Virus record (IMG/VR): IMGVR_UViG_3300034375_008262
Location: 1-64,000 of that record
Strand: one strand, 5' to 3'
Length of the DNA: 64,000 bases
From: a virus
Numbering within the stretch: position 1 is the stretch's first letter; every line of letters begins with the position of its first letter. A program made the translations under genes and the position numbers. Of the stretch, positions 24,718 through 35,200 are shown piece after piece. A model generated the notes under the pieces. It had not been told where the DNA came from, made no database searches, and was given only the letters and a program-made list of their open reading frames with translations.

Positions 24718-26555
24718 TAAACACTGCTGACCAAGTCTTCTTGCCAAACCCATGCTCCTGCTACTACTTCAAATCTTTTCAATGTTCTTGTTACCGTTAA
24801 TGTAACATTATCTGTAATATCACCAAAACTAAAATCAGCAACAACAGATTGGTTTTGAACACCGGCACTGTCAACAGCAACAAAACTTTTTGACACACCA
24901 TCTGTTCCATTATATGTGTATGTTCCTGCATAAGATGTGCAATGAACTCGTGCGCTTACTCCATTATTTTTTTGTGCTGACGGTGATATATCGTTTAACA
25001 AATCTGCTAATTGAGAATTTGTTAAACCAGTTGAATCAACACTTACCGCTACATCAAGTGTTTTTGATACATCATCTACATACTGTTTATTAGCTACATC
25101 ATTAGCTGTTGCTGGAGTTGCAACATTTCTAATTTTTGTTGTTCCAATCATGATAATATCGCCATTGATATTAGCATTTAAATCATTATTAACCGTTAAA
25201 GTGTTTCCATTCAAACTTATATCGTCAACATTTAATGCAGTAAGTGTTCCAATACTTGTAAGTCCGTTAGCTGTTGTTACACTACTATGAAGTTCGTTTA
25301 TAGTTAGAACATTTGTTCCGTTAATTCTATATCCATACCCATCAGCAACATCAATATTAACATTTGATCTCCAAGCATTTGTCGCATTTTTCCAAACCCA
25401 TTCTTTGTCAATACCGGTTGATTTTAAAACAACACCGCCGTCGTCAACTGTTGCATCATCTCCTAAACTACTATCTTCAGTTATACCAAGTTCTATTTGT
25501 TTATCTTCTACACGTAGTGTTGCTACTTCTAATGCAGTTTGTGTGCCTTCTACAACCATATTACCTGTGACTCGTAAATCACCGGTAATATCAAGTGTAT
25601 AAGAAGGTGTTGCATCAAAAATTCCAACTCTATTATTTGAAGCGTCAATTGTAATTGCATCCACTGCTAAACCACTGTTTGTGACTTGAACTTTAATATT
25701 TGCATCTTCTCTTAAAGCACCTAATATAATATCTCTATCTGCTGAAGTTGTGTCTGTGCTAATACTAAATCTACTTACATCACCTACTAATACACCTCTA
25801 TCATTGTTTACATGTAAATGTTGGTTTGTAGTTTGATAAGATGCAATTGGTAGAGCAGGCGATACTTGTAAAAAACTACTTGGTGCAAAAACGTTACTTC
25901 CAGATATTAAATTTTCAGAATTTGTTGCCGTGCCATTCCATTTAAAATTGCTATATGTAGGATTTATATTCACGCCTTGTTTAAATATGAATGGAGATGT
26001 GAAACCTGTAAGTAATGCTACATTAGAATCAATAGTAGCTGCTGTGAGATCTTCTGCACAAACAATAGCCACAGTTTTATTTCCAACACTCCATCTTCCA
26101 ACAGTTTTTGTAACACCAAAACTATCAATCAAACTAATTGCATCATATTCAGTTTTTGTTTGGCTTCTTGTGTAACTAGGACCAACTAGATAGTCAGCTG
26201 CTCCGTCACTAAAATAAAGTTGCTTATTGACAGCATCAATCCACAAATCACCAGCCACCAAGGTTGGTTTGATCGCACTGTAAGTTGTTGTATCAGTTCC
26301 TCTAAACTGTTCGCCATCCCAAACTTTTAGTCTACCTTCGCTTGTATCATACCATAGCTGTCCTCTTAATGGATTTGCAGGAGCACTAGTTGCAGCAAAA
26401 TTTTCAATAATTTTTACGAAATTTTCGTTAAATGCTTCGCCATACCCTGTATAATTTCTTCCCACAAGGGTCACATCAGTTGATGTAGAATCTATGGCAC
26501 CATCAATCAAATCTACTAGTAGAGTTCCGTCGGTTTTGTTAATTTTATAGCTCAT
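24717..26555 (-). CDS. Tail fibre protein with shared N-terminal domain (612 residues)
   Basis: N-terminal domain: VTLVGRNYTGYGEAFNENFV, KIIENF, GQLWYDTSEGRLKVWDG, then AGDLWIDAVNKQLYFSDG. The central part has RDIILGALREDANIKVQVTNSG and LDITGDLRVTGNMVVEGTQT, an intermediate type of beta-helical fibre shaft found in many phages, then KQIELGITEDSSLGDD and KEWVWKNATNAW. C-terminal FSFGDITDNVTLTVTRTLKRFEV may be the trimer head. The start overlaps the stop of the collar fibre gene by one base (TAATG), with AGGAGG seven bases upstream. Confidence 0.8.
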   Translation of the reverse strand: MSYKINKTDGTLLVDLIDGAIDSTSTDVTLVGRNYTGYGEAFNENFVKIIENFAATSAPANPLRGQLWYDTSEGRLKVWDGEQFRGTDTTTYSAIKPTLVAGDLWIDAVNKQLYFSDGAADYLVGPSYTRSQTKTEYDAISLIDSFGVTKTVGRWSVGNKTVAIVCAEDLTAATIDSNVALLTGFTSPFIFKQGVNINPTYSNFKWNGTATNSENLISGSNVFAPSSFLQVSPALPIASYQTTNQHLHVNNDRGVLVGDVSRFSISTDTTSADRDIILGALREDANIKVQVTNSGLAVDAITIDASNNRVGIFDATPSYTLDITGDLRVTGNMVVEGTQTALEVATLRVEDKQIELGITEDSSLGDDATVDDGGVVLKSTGIDKEWVWKNATNAWRSNVNIDVADGYGYRINGTNVLTINELHSSVTTANGLTSIGTLTALNVDDISLNGNTLTVNNDLNANINGDIIMIGTTKIRNVATPATANDVANKQYVDDVSKTLDVAVSVDSTGLTNSQLADLLNDISPSAQKNNGVSARVHCTSYAGTYTYNGTDGVSKSFVAVDSAGVQNQSVVADFSFGDITDNVTLTVTRTLKRFEVVAGAWVWQEDLVSSV

Positions 26556-28618
26556 TAAGAACCTCCTGTGTAGATAATAAACTCAACTGTTGTATATGGA
26601 CTGGTATGATAATATGGTGTATTTTGTATATCATTCATTGATCCTGTCCTATCAATTCCTGTGCCTGTTGTTGTTCCTGTAATATTTTGAGAACTTGCAC
26701 CTGTATCTGTGCCACCTGTTACGTTTGTTACTCCATAGTATTGCTCGCCATTATCGCCTTGCATACTATGTGTGTGATCTGGTAATTGGGCTTGTGTGAT
26801 ATTGTGAGATTCGCTACCACCTGTTAAACCTACTGTATTAGCAGCAGCATCATTCAAAACCCTGTTTCCGCTTGTAGCTGCACCTAAGTGTCCTAGTAAA
26901 TGTCTACCTCTAAAATCAGGTAAAACAAAAAAGTCTGGCGTGCTCGGTGTTCCGTATAAATTACCTATAATAGCATATAAAGGTTCATAATCGCCGCCTC
27001 TAGCTAATTCTTGTCCGTGACATAACTCCCAACCAGTTGGTGCTATTGTTCCTGCATAGGGCATAATCATTCCCAACGCAAACACTGGAATAGTGCTGAC
27101 AATTTGTGCTTGCGTCATTTTGCGCAAACCTTCTGAATTATACACTAAAAATTGATCTGTTGGTGCCACTGCTACTGAAATTGCAGTTTGATTTGTAAGG
27201 AAGTTTGGATCTATATTAAGTGTCCACTCTTTGGTTGTGCCGCCTACTTGTCCGTCAAATTGCACACTTCCTGTTGCAGTTACATCTCCGGCGCTGTTAA
27301 ATTGGAATGTTGTAGGACTTGACAGTTTGCCTGCTGATTGAGCACTGCCGCTTACATTTCCTGTTACATTTCCTTCTAAATTTCCGTGAAAAGTATTTGC
27401 ATATACATGTGCATATTTTAAATTAGGTAATCCAATACTATTGGCTAAATTTGTATAAGGTTGTATATTATTAGCATAAATTGAACCAGTGTTATTAGTA
27501 TCATTTAGGTTGAAGTAAGCATCTCCGCCAACATTGATATCTTTAGAAATACCAACTCCGCCTGCGGTGTTAATTGCTCCGTCTGTTGTGTTACTACTAT
27601 TCAACGTGCTAGTTGAAATAATCTTTGTTGCTTTTATATTTCCTGTTACATCAAGTGCTTCTTCAGGAGATGTGTTTAAAATTCCGTGTTTGCCGTCAGA
27701 TGCAATATACAGAGATGTTTGATTTGCTCCGCTGTTATTTGTGTTAAAATTAATAGATCCGTCTGTAGCTTTGTTTCTGATTGTAATAGACGATCCGGTC
27801 ACGCTGGCTGTTAATATGCCATTTTCGCCAATGGTTAATCCAGCATTGCTAGAGATTCGTTGTTCTTTTGTAAATCTATTTATTACATCTAATCTCGCAA
27901 TATCTCCGTAGACTAAACTGTTATTACCACTAGCATCAACTAATGCTTCGGCTTTTTCACTTGTGCCGTAATATTTTGCTTTTGCACCACTAAATATTGA
28001 TTCTGTTGGAATATTAACACCAGGCTTCATCACATAACCTGTAGGAAATCCTGTAACCTTGGCTTTTGGTGTAAATTCAACATAACTATAAACTGCAATA
28101 ATATTATTGTTTACATAATTAATCAATACTGTGTGATTTGTATCAGTGCCAAGCAGTGTGCTTGTGCCAATGAGGGTTTCAATTTTTGCACCTGTTGCAG
28201 TAGACTCACTATAATCTGGACCAATTAAAACCCAGCCACTACCACTGTAAATGTATGCTTGTAAATTTGCTGTATCTACCCAGATGTCGCCAAGTATACT
28301 TGCACTTGCTTCTGGTTGTGAGGCTGCTTTTTTGATGCCGCCTGCTGCTACCCATGCTGCACCATCGTATACTTTCAGCTGATCAACGCCTGCGGTTGTA
28401 TCATACCAAAGTTGTCCTTCTACAGGACTACTAGGTGCAGTAGTATTTGCAAAATTTTCTAAAAGATGCAAAAAGTTTTCATTGATATAAGCACCATAAC
28501 CAGACAGATTCTGCCCTACTAATTTTAAACTTGTATCTGTAGAATTTAGGCCATTTTCTTCAACTGTGAGAGAACCTTTATTAATTAAATCTGTAAAGTT
28601 TATGGTATAGTCTGCCAT
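26555..28618 (-). CDS. gp12: Short-tail-fibre-like protein with collar domain
   Basis: 687 residues. The N-terminal domain shared with the two other fibres is at 1-95 (LKLVGQNLSGYGAYINENFL, LLENF, GQLWYDTTAG). The shaft has LDVTGNIKATKIISTSTLNSS and GGVGISKDINVGGDA, typical of fibre shafts. Residues about 515-650 are a phage tail-collar domain: GMIMPYAGTIAPTGWELCHGQ, FVLPDFRGRHLLG, and LPDHTHSM with the His-x-His type seen in metal-binding fibre tips of T4 gp12/gp37. In T4, gp12 binds irreversibly to the outer membrane surface. Numbering as gp12 is by domain and position downstream of gp6-gp8, not by full-length similarity. Confidence 0.82.
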   Translation of the reverse strand: MADYTINFTDLINKGSLTVEENGLNSTDTSLKLVGQNLSGYGAYINENFLHLLENFANTTAPSSPVEGQLWYDTTAGVDQLKVYDGAAWVAAGGIKKAASQPEASASILGDIWVDTANLQAYIYSGSGWVLIGPDYSESTATGAKIETLIGTSTLLGTDTNHTVLINYVNNNIIAVYSYVEFTPKAKVTGFPTGYVMKPGVNIPTESIFSGAKAKYYGTSEKAEALVDASGNNSLVYGDIARLDVINRFTKEQRISSNAGLTIGENGILTASVTGSSITIRNKATDGSINFNTNNSGANQTSLYIASDGKHGILNTSPEEALDVTGNIKATKIISTSTLNSSNTTDGAINTAGGVGISKDINVGGDAYFNLNDTNNTGSIYANNIQPYTNLANSIGLPNLKYAHVYANTFHGNLEGNVTGNVSGSAQSAGKLSSPTTFQFNSAGDVTATGSVQFDGQVGGTTKEWTLNIDPNFLTNQTAISVAVAPTDQFLVYNSEGLRKMTQAQIVSTIPVFALGMIMPYAGTIAPTGWELCHGQELARGGDYEPLYAIIGNLYGTPSTPDFFVLPDFRGRHLLGHLGAATSGNRVLNDAAANTVGLTGGSESHNITQAQLPDHTHSMQGDNGEQYYGVTNVTGGTDTGASSQNITGTTTGTGIDRTGSMNDIQNTPYYHTSPYTTVEFIIYTGGS

Positions 28619-28620
28619 GA

Positions 28621-29229
28621 TTACCCCTCAATTCCGCTTAAACTTTGAATTCTTACAGTATAATCTACTTGTATCAAACGGTTTAAACTTTTTTGCACTG
28701 GATGGAATATAACATGTGTAATCAATCTTCCAGTTCCGCTTGCACTATAACTACGTAAACCTAATTCATCAAATACATATAAACTGTCATTGCTGCCAGC
28801 AGTATCAAACGCATCTTGTCCTGAAGGTTCTCCGTAGTCTAACAAGCATCTAACTAATATATCAGTATAATTTGTCCCACTAACATGTCTAATTTCAGTT
28901 TTGTTTCTCGCTGGATCAGTGTTGTTAACACTGCGTTCATCAACTACTTTTGTAAATGTTTGATTATACAAACTGCTGTTTGTGCCTGTGCTGTTTGGTG
29001 TTAAGTATGTCACAATACCTGTTGGATCAACACTGGTTCCACCGTTGCCAAAACTCATTTCATAAACAAAGCCTTCGCCTTGGTTAGCAAGACTTTCTGC
29101 TAATGCAATACTCATATTTTCATAATGAATAGCATTGCGTTTGTTCACATAAATTTCGCCGCTATCAGGGTCAGAAATTTTTATGTGTCCTTCAACATGT
29201 ATTCCATTTAGATCATTAAACTGTGTCAT
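28621..29229 (-). CDS. Putative baseplate/virion structural protein (202 residues)
   Basis: Beta-rich, starting MTQFNDLNGIHVEGHIKISD, with GFVYEMSFGNGGTSVDPTGIV and a C-terminus LNRLIQVDYTVRIQSLSG. No enzyme motif. Position between the giant gp7-position gene and the gp12-like fibre corresponds to gp8-gp11 in T4, so a wedge or fibre-attachment role is likely, inferred from position alone. GAGGGG near its end serves the next gene. It has its own late promoter overlapping the stop of the giant gene, so it and the fibres can be expressed without the 13.7 kb gene upstream. Confidence 0.7.
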   Translation of the reverse strand: MTQFNDLNGIHVEGHIKISDPDSGEIYVNKRNAIHYENMSIALAESLANQGEGFVYEMSFGNGGTSVDPTGIVTYLTPNSTGTNSSLYNQTFTKVVDERSVNNTDPARNKTEIRHVSGTNYTDILVRCLLDYGEPSGQDAFDTAGSNDSLYVFDELGLRSYSASGTGRLITHVIFHPVQKSLNRLIQVDYTVRIQSLSGIEG

Positions 29230-29247
29230 CTTTTTTACCTTATACTG

Positions 29248-29255
29248 TATTTATT
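29248..29255 (-). promoter_or_regulatory. Late promoter-like AATAAATA
   Basis: Placed 18 bases before the ATG at 29229, with AAGG in the leader. It overlaps the TAA of the 4583-residue gene (29251-29253). Confidence 0.6.
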
Positions 29256-32200
29256 TAGGTAGCTCAATTGTTGCTCCGCGAATAAATTTTGCTATTGGTG
29301 AAGAACTGGTTCTAAGTGTTTCATTTGGTTGAATCCATCTTCTTCCAGTTCTTTTCACTACTCTTATTTCTGTGTTTACAGCAGGAGTTGTAGTAAAGTT
29401 TATACGTTTTTCTCCTGATACATCTACTACTGTAAACTCTTGTGCTTTAACTTGATCGCCTTCGGTGCTGTCTTGTGCTATAGTGTTGTTGTAAACATTA
29501 ACATCAACTTTACTTAACTTTTTACCACCAACAAACACCTCAATTTCGTTTATGTTATCAAATGTAAATCCAAGATCTACAATTTGACTCGAACCATCTG
29601 CAAAATCTCTATATACATCATATGTGTCTTGGTAGTCAATTGTTTCTCCTGGACCTTGACCAAATGCTCTATCGCCTGCTTTGTGCAAACTCTTAACACC
29701 TGTTCCTAATGTTCCTCTGCGCAATTGAGATAATGTATTTCCTTGGACTGAAAAATATTCAATACGTTCGCCATCAATCCAAAGTATACCTGGCAGGTTT
29801 TTAAGTGTGTTTGGTTTCTGTATTCCAGTTGCATCATCAAGTAGAATAGAGTTGTCATATACTTGCAAATCTTTTGCTAATACGTAAGAGTTTTCTTGGT
29901 TTAACCGCTTGTAATGTGTTCTACCAAGCATGTCTCTAAATATTCTAAAACCAAAACGCTTACCTGATACTGCATTAGTCCAATGTAAAACTTGTATTTT
30001 ATCATTAGCAGCAGGAATTTCGTTTAATCTTACTGCATCAAGTTCTTCCATTACTTCGTAATCAATCAAAGGACGTAGTAATTTTTTATTTTTTACTACC
30101 CATACATATTGCGCTCCAGCTGCTTGACTATCAAGTTCGACAATACCACTTGTTAATAAATTACGTCTGGTATATTCAGAAGTAAATTCATTTACTACAG
30201 TGTCAGTTAAAACGTCATAACTGTATCTTCTAAATTTGTTAACATCATGATTACTAAAATGCATTACTCTATAAGTTGTAAATGCCCCATTGTATTTGTC
30301 TGGATCTATACTTATACTGTCGCTTTCTATAAATTCTATATTTGCAATTTTCATTTGCGTAGAATCGTTTGTTACCCAAAAATCTTCGTCTGCAACAAAT
30401 TCATCTCTAATTTGTCTTGCCATTCCTTCAACAACAACTACGTTATTTGATACTGATTTTACAATCGGATTAAAAACAGTAGAAGAGGCTGTGCTAACTA
30501 ATTTTAACGGCTGGCCTACTGTTACTAACGGCTCCATATTAATTGTTGTGCTACCATCTACCTCTGTAAATTCTATTTGTGTATCAATAAAGTAATAATC
30601 TGCATTATTGATTACATAGATATCTAGTTTTGTTCCTGCTGGTGCTATGGTATTTGACAATATTGTAATTCTTGCACTTGTTTGATCCCATGTCCAATAT
30701 TGTCTGTCAACTCTTACATCGTCTGCATATACTAAAATGTCACGACTATTAATTTGTGTCAAGTCTGAAAATGCCCAGCTATCTAAATCGTATACTCTAT
30801 CAGTTGTTGTAGTATATCTGATACTGTAACCAGGATCTAATATTTCATCGTCACCAAAAACGATCAAATTATGACCTAAAGGTTTTACATTAAATGGTGT
30901 AGGCGTATTGGTAAAGTTCCAATAATTTCCTAATGTTTGATTCCATGTTATATCTTGGTATACTAGGCTATAACTTACAATATTTGTATCATACACAGCA
31001 TATTGTATAATGTTATTTTCTCCAAGTCTCACACGACCGCCTGGAAATTCGATTGTAATTTTGTTTGCTGCTTCTGTTGTGCTATCGCTAATGTTTAAGA
31101 AATAGTCGCTACCTTCTGTTGCAACACGGCCGTTCATAACAACAATTGCACTAGCATCACTGCTGAAGTCAGCTGCTGTTACAAATCTCCAATTTTCGCC
31201 AACTGGTTGATTTGCAATATCATAAGAGTTGAGTTGTATTGTTTTAGAATCAATTAAATTGTTACCGTTGGATCCAAATGTCATAACAGTAATACTATCG
31301 CCAGTTTCTATATTTTCATCGCTATCAATAAACACTGCATTTAAATCATAATCTGAATAAAATACATCTTCTCTTAAAACTTTTTGATTAACCATTACAA
31401 CAACATTTGTTTCTCCAAATGGTTTTTCAGGAAACTCAAACTCTCTTGTAGATCCATCATAGATATAATTAGCAACAGCAATGTTTGCTAATCCGTTATT
31501 AGGTCTTGTATATACTTGTAAATCAAGTGTATCTGTAACTGTGCCAGGAACAAGTTCTTCAGGACCTTTGCTGTTGGTTGCTGAAAAGAATTCATCGCCG
31601 TCTACTACAATTTCTCCACTTGGTATGCCTGTGGCAGTAGTTTTATCAAGAGCGCCGCCTGACAAACTGGTGTCAAAATTTGTGCTTACAGGAGATAGAG
31701 ATCCGTCACTTTCTTCTTTTCTAATAATTACTTCATCACCATCTGTTGTAGTAAATATACCTTGTATATCTATTTCAATTTGCTCACCGTCGCCTACAAT
31801 TGTAGCCATTACAGCATTTTTGTTGGCTGTAGCAGTGCTGCCATCATATGCAGGGTCGTCTAACCTTACACCGTTTAGATATATGTTGTAATTTACTCCA
31901 TTTTCTAGAGGTTTTGAAAGTGTGATTGTAGCAGTGCTACCATCTAATTTAATTACTTCGTCACTAAATGTGTTATCAAAAGTGTCCCAAGGCAAATCAC
32001 TAAATCCGCCGGCGCCAAATCCTTGTTCATTACCAAAACCAAAACTATCGTATAATGCACCTTCGTATTCAACACCTTGCATTACTTGACTTAATTCTTT
32101 GCCAGGCATACCTGTAGTAGGATTGTATTCATACAACACTCTGTCGGCAGCATGAAGCAGACTGGTTGCTTTTTTGTAATTTACAACAATCACATCATCG

Positions 32201-35200
32201 ATTGCAGGATCTTTTACAAAATTAATATACCCAAAATACCTATCATAACCTTTTGTAGTATCAAGATCATTGCCAACTTGATATTCGCTTTTCAACATCT
32301 CAACACCATTTACTGTGACACTAAATGTATCTGTCTTTACATTCATTGGCCACAACAATTGGAATTTTTGTTTTGCGCCTGTTCCTAAAAAGTTTTCTTT
32401 TTGGTCAATAGTCTCAAAATATTTTTTACCACTAACTCTGTCAAATTTTACAGTCATGTGTGTGCTTCTTACCAAAGGATTACCAATAATTACACTTGCT
32501 TTTACTGGACTACCGTCTGGATCTTGATTGCCACTTACTGTTACAGTAGGAGCAGATAACACTCTGTTGCCTTTTTTAAGTATTTCAATTGATTTAACTT
32601 TGCCTTTAGCAATATATGCTCTCGCAGTTGCTCCACTATTTCCACTAATAGTAACATCTGGTGTATTGTTAAACCCACTGCCTCCGTCTAAAACTTCAAT
32701 ACTAACTATTTCGTATGTATTGTTATCTACCCAATTTTTGTATGGATACGTAAAATATTTTTGCCACAAATCTGTAACTTCATTGTTTGAAAATTTAGCA
32801 ACACTAGGAGTAATATTTCCTCCAATGTAGCTAGGTGGTAAATCAAAGTCAGATATCAAACTATTGGTAGGTTCAATTTTTTCGTATGAACTTATGTATT
32901 CTCTAACACTAGTTTTATAAGGCTTAACTTCGTTGATATAATCTTGATAATTTTCAAGATTGTCATTTTGATATGCAACTTTTTGTTCCAATTCTCCAAC
33001 ATTATGTTTTGCTCTTAAGAAACTTGATTTAAATACCCAATCAACATTTTCCTGTTCAGATAGTGCATATCTTACACTTGCAAAAAATAGTTTATTGTAT
33101 TCTACAGCCAATTCGCCAATAAAAATATCAGTTTTAATAGCATTTAATATATTTCTTAATTCATTAACTGGTTCTCTATCATAAAATGCTATATCATATA
33201 CACCAGCATCATAACCAGTAGTTTCTGTTGAATAATTATAAATTAAGCTAGACAATTGAATTGTGCCATTTTGTCTGCCTACAGTTTTGTAATTAATTGT
33301 ATAATCTTCAGTGTCTTGGTTGTCTATTTTTTCTAACAGAAGCCAGCCGCCTGTTCCAATATTTTTTATTTTAACAACATCACCTATTGTATTATCTAAT
33401 CCGAATAATTCATAACTAGATTCTATTGTTTGGTTAATTATTGTGTTTATTGAATAACCAGTAGCGTAATAATCAGCATAATTCCAATACTTGGTTGTAT
33501 CAAAACTTTGGTTGTCTGTTCTATTCCATTCTCTAGAAGTAGGATTGTAAACATATATGCTCCAACGTCCGCCAATTGTTTCATCTGCGTTTACTAATAC
33601 ACTGAATTCTCTTACTTTTAAAATTGTGTTAGACGAATAATCAAAACCTTGTTCTTTAATTTCAACACTTGTAATTTGTCCATTACTGTTTATTGTTGCT
33701 TTAAATTCAGCATTTTTACCTGTGACATCATCAAATTCAATTTCAGGAGCAACTTTATATCCGTTGCCTGCATTATTAATAATTACGTCGGTGATTTTAC
33801 CGTCAACAATCACAGGTGTTAAAACAGCTTGTGTCTTTTTTGCAGTTCCTACAAATTGTAAATCATTTACAGTATCAACTGCAACATCGTGTTTTCCTAA
33901 AGACAATAAAGGTGCTGGATCCACTAATAATAATTTGCTTATATTATAATTATCTACTATAATATTTTTCAAAAATACTGAGTTGACTCTATCAACAAAT
34001 TGTTTTACAGCTTCTATTCTATTTACAAACATACTCTGTCTTGGAATATTTAACAATCCGTATTTTTTAGCAACTTGTAAATTTTCATCTGGAACTGAGT
34101 TGCCTATGTTATCATATCCAATTAAACTATCAATCCATTTTTGTTCTATGTCTTTGCTTGGCATAGAAACATCTAAACCTTCTGTTAATAAATTATACTC
34201 GTAATGTATAGGCACATTCAAATCTACATCTTTTTCTTTTCTAAAATGTAGTATTGTATTTCGACCTTCAATTAAACTTGCAGTGTTATACATTGCAAAT
34301 TTGTTATTTTCTAGTATACTAATAAATCTATAACCTGTTGAGGCAGGATCTCTGATTAAGTTAGTTACCGATTCACAACTTAAAATACGCCCTGGAACAT
34401 TAGGAACAATTTGCGTATTTCTTACCCAGTAAAAATATTTTGTTATAAATCTTTTTCTAATAGCATCATAAACTTGCTTGCTACTAAACACTTCGCTACC
34501 GTATAGAGTAGTGCCAGTTACACCTCTTGCATAACCTTCAGTTGTGCCAGCTAAGTCGTCCCATTCACTTGGAAGTAAATCTGACGATACCCATTCACAA
34601 ACTTGTATTTGTGCGTTAGGCAATAATTTATGGAACACACCTGCTCTATAATTGCTGTTACCTTGATAAGGATCAAACCAACTTGCTTTGCTAATATCCC
34701 ACCATAGTTTTCCAACATATCTATCTGTCCAGTTTGAATATGCATCTACTGTAACATCTTGTTCGCCTGTGCTAAAAGAATATACTGCTGGATCATACCA
34801 AGTTTTAAATGTAATTTCTTGTTCTGCTGGACCTGCAATTTTTCCTTGTCTTGGATCTATAACATCTAAACGTTGTATAATATCTTTTTTGTCATCGCTA
34901 TACAAAAATACCTGTTGTAGTTCTTGTATTTTTGGTTTTGAAACTTGACTTGTTAAAATAGTCCAGCTATCTTTTCCTTTAGTAAAACTAAAATCAGCTA
35001 ACAATCCTTGGTTAACACTATTTACATATTTAGAATTTCCTGTGGCTGGATTGTCTGCTTCAAGGGCAGTAATAGTTGGCATATTCAAATACAAATGATT
35101 TTGATTAAATTTAAAATCGTCAAGCACATGATTGGATGTATCTCTTTTATATGCTATATCTTCTCCGTAAACGTAGGTGTTGTTGATTAGTTGGAATACT

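Noticed and set aside
21190-28618. Diversity-generating retroelement acting on the fibres
   Set aside because: No reverse transcriptase, template repeat or initiation site seen in the window.
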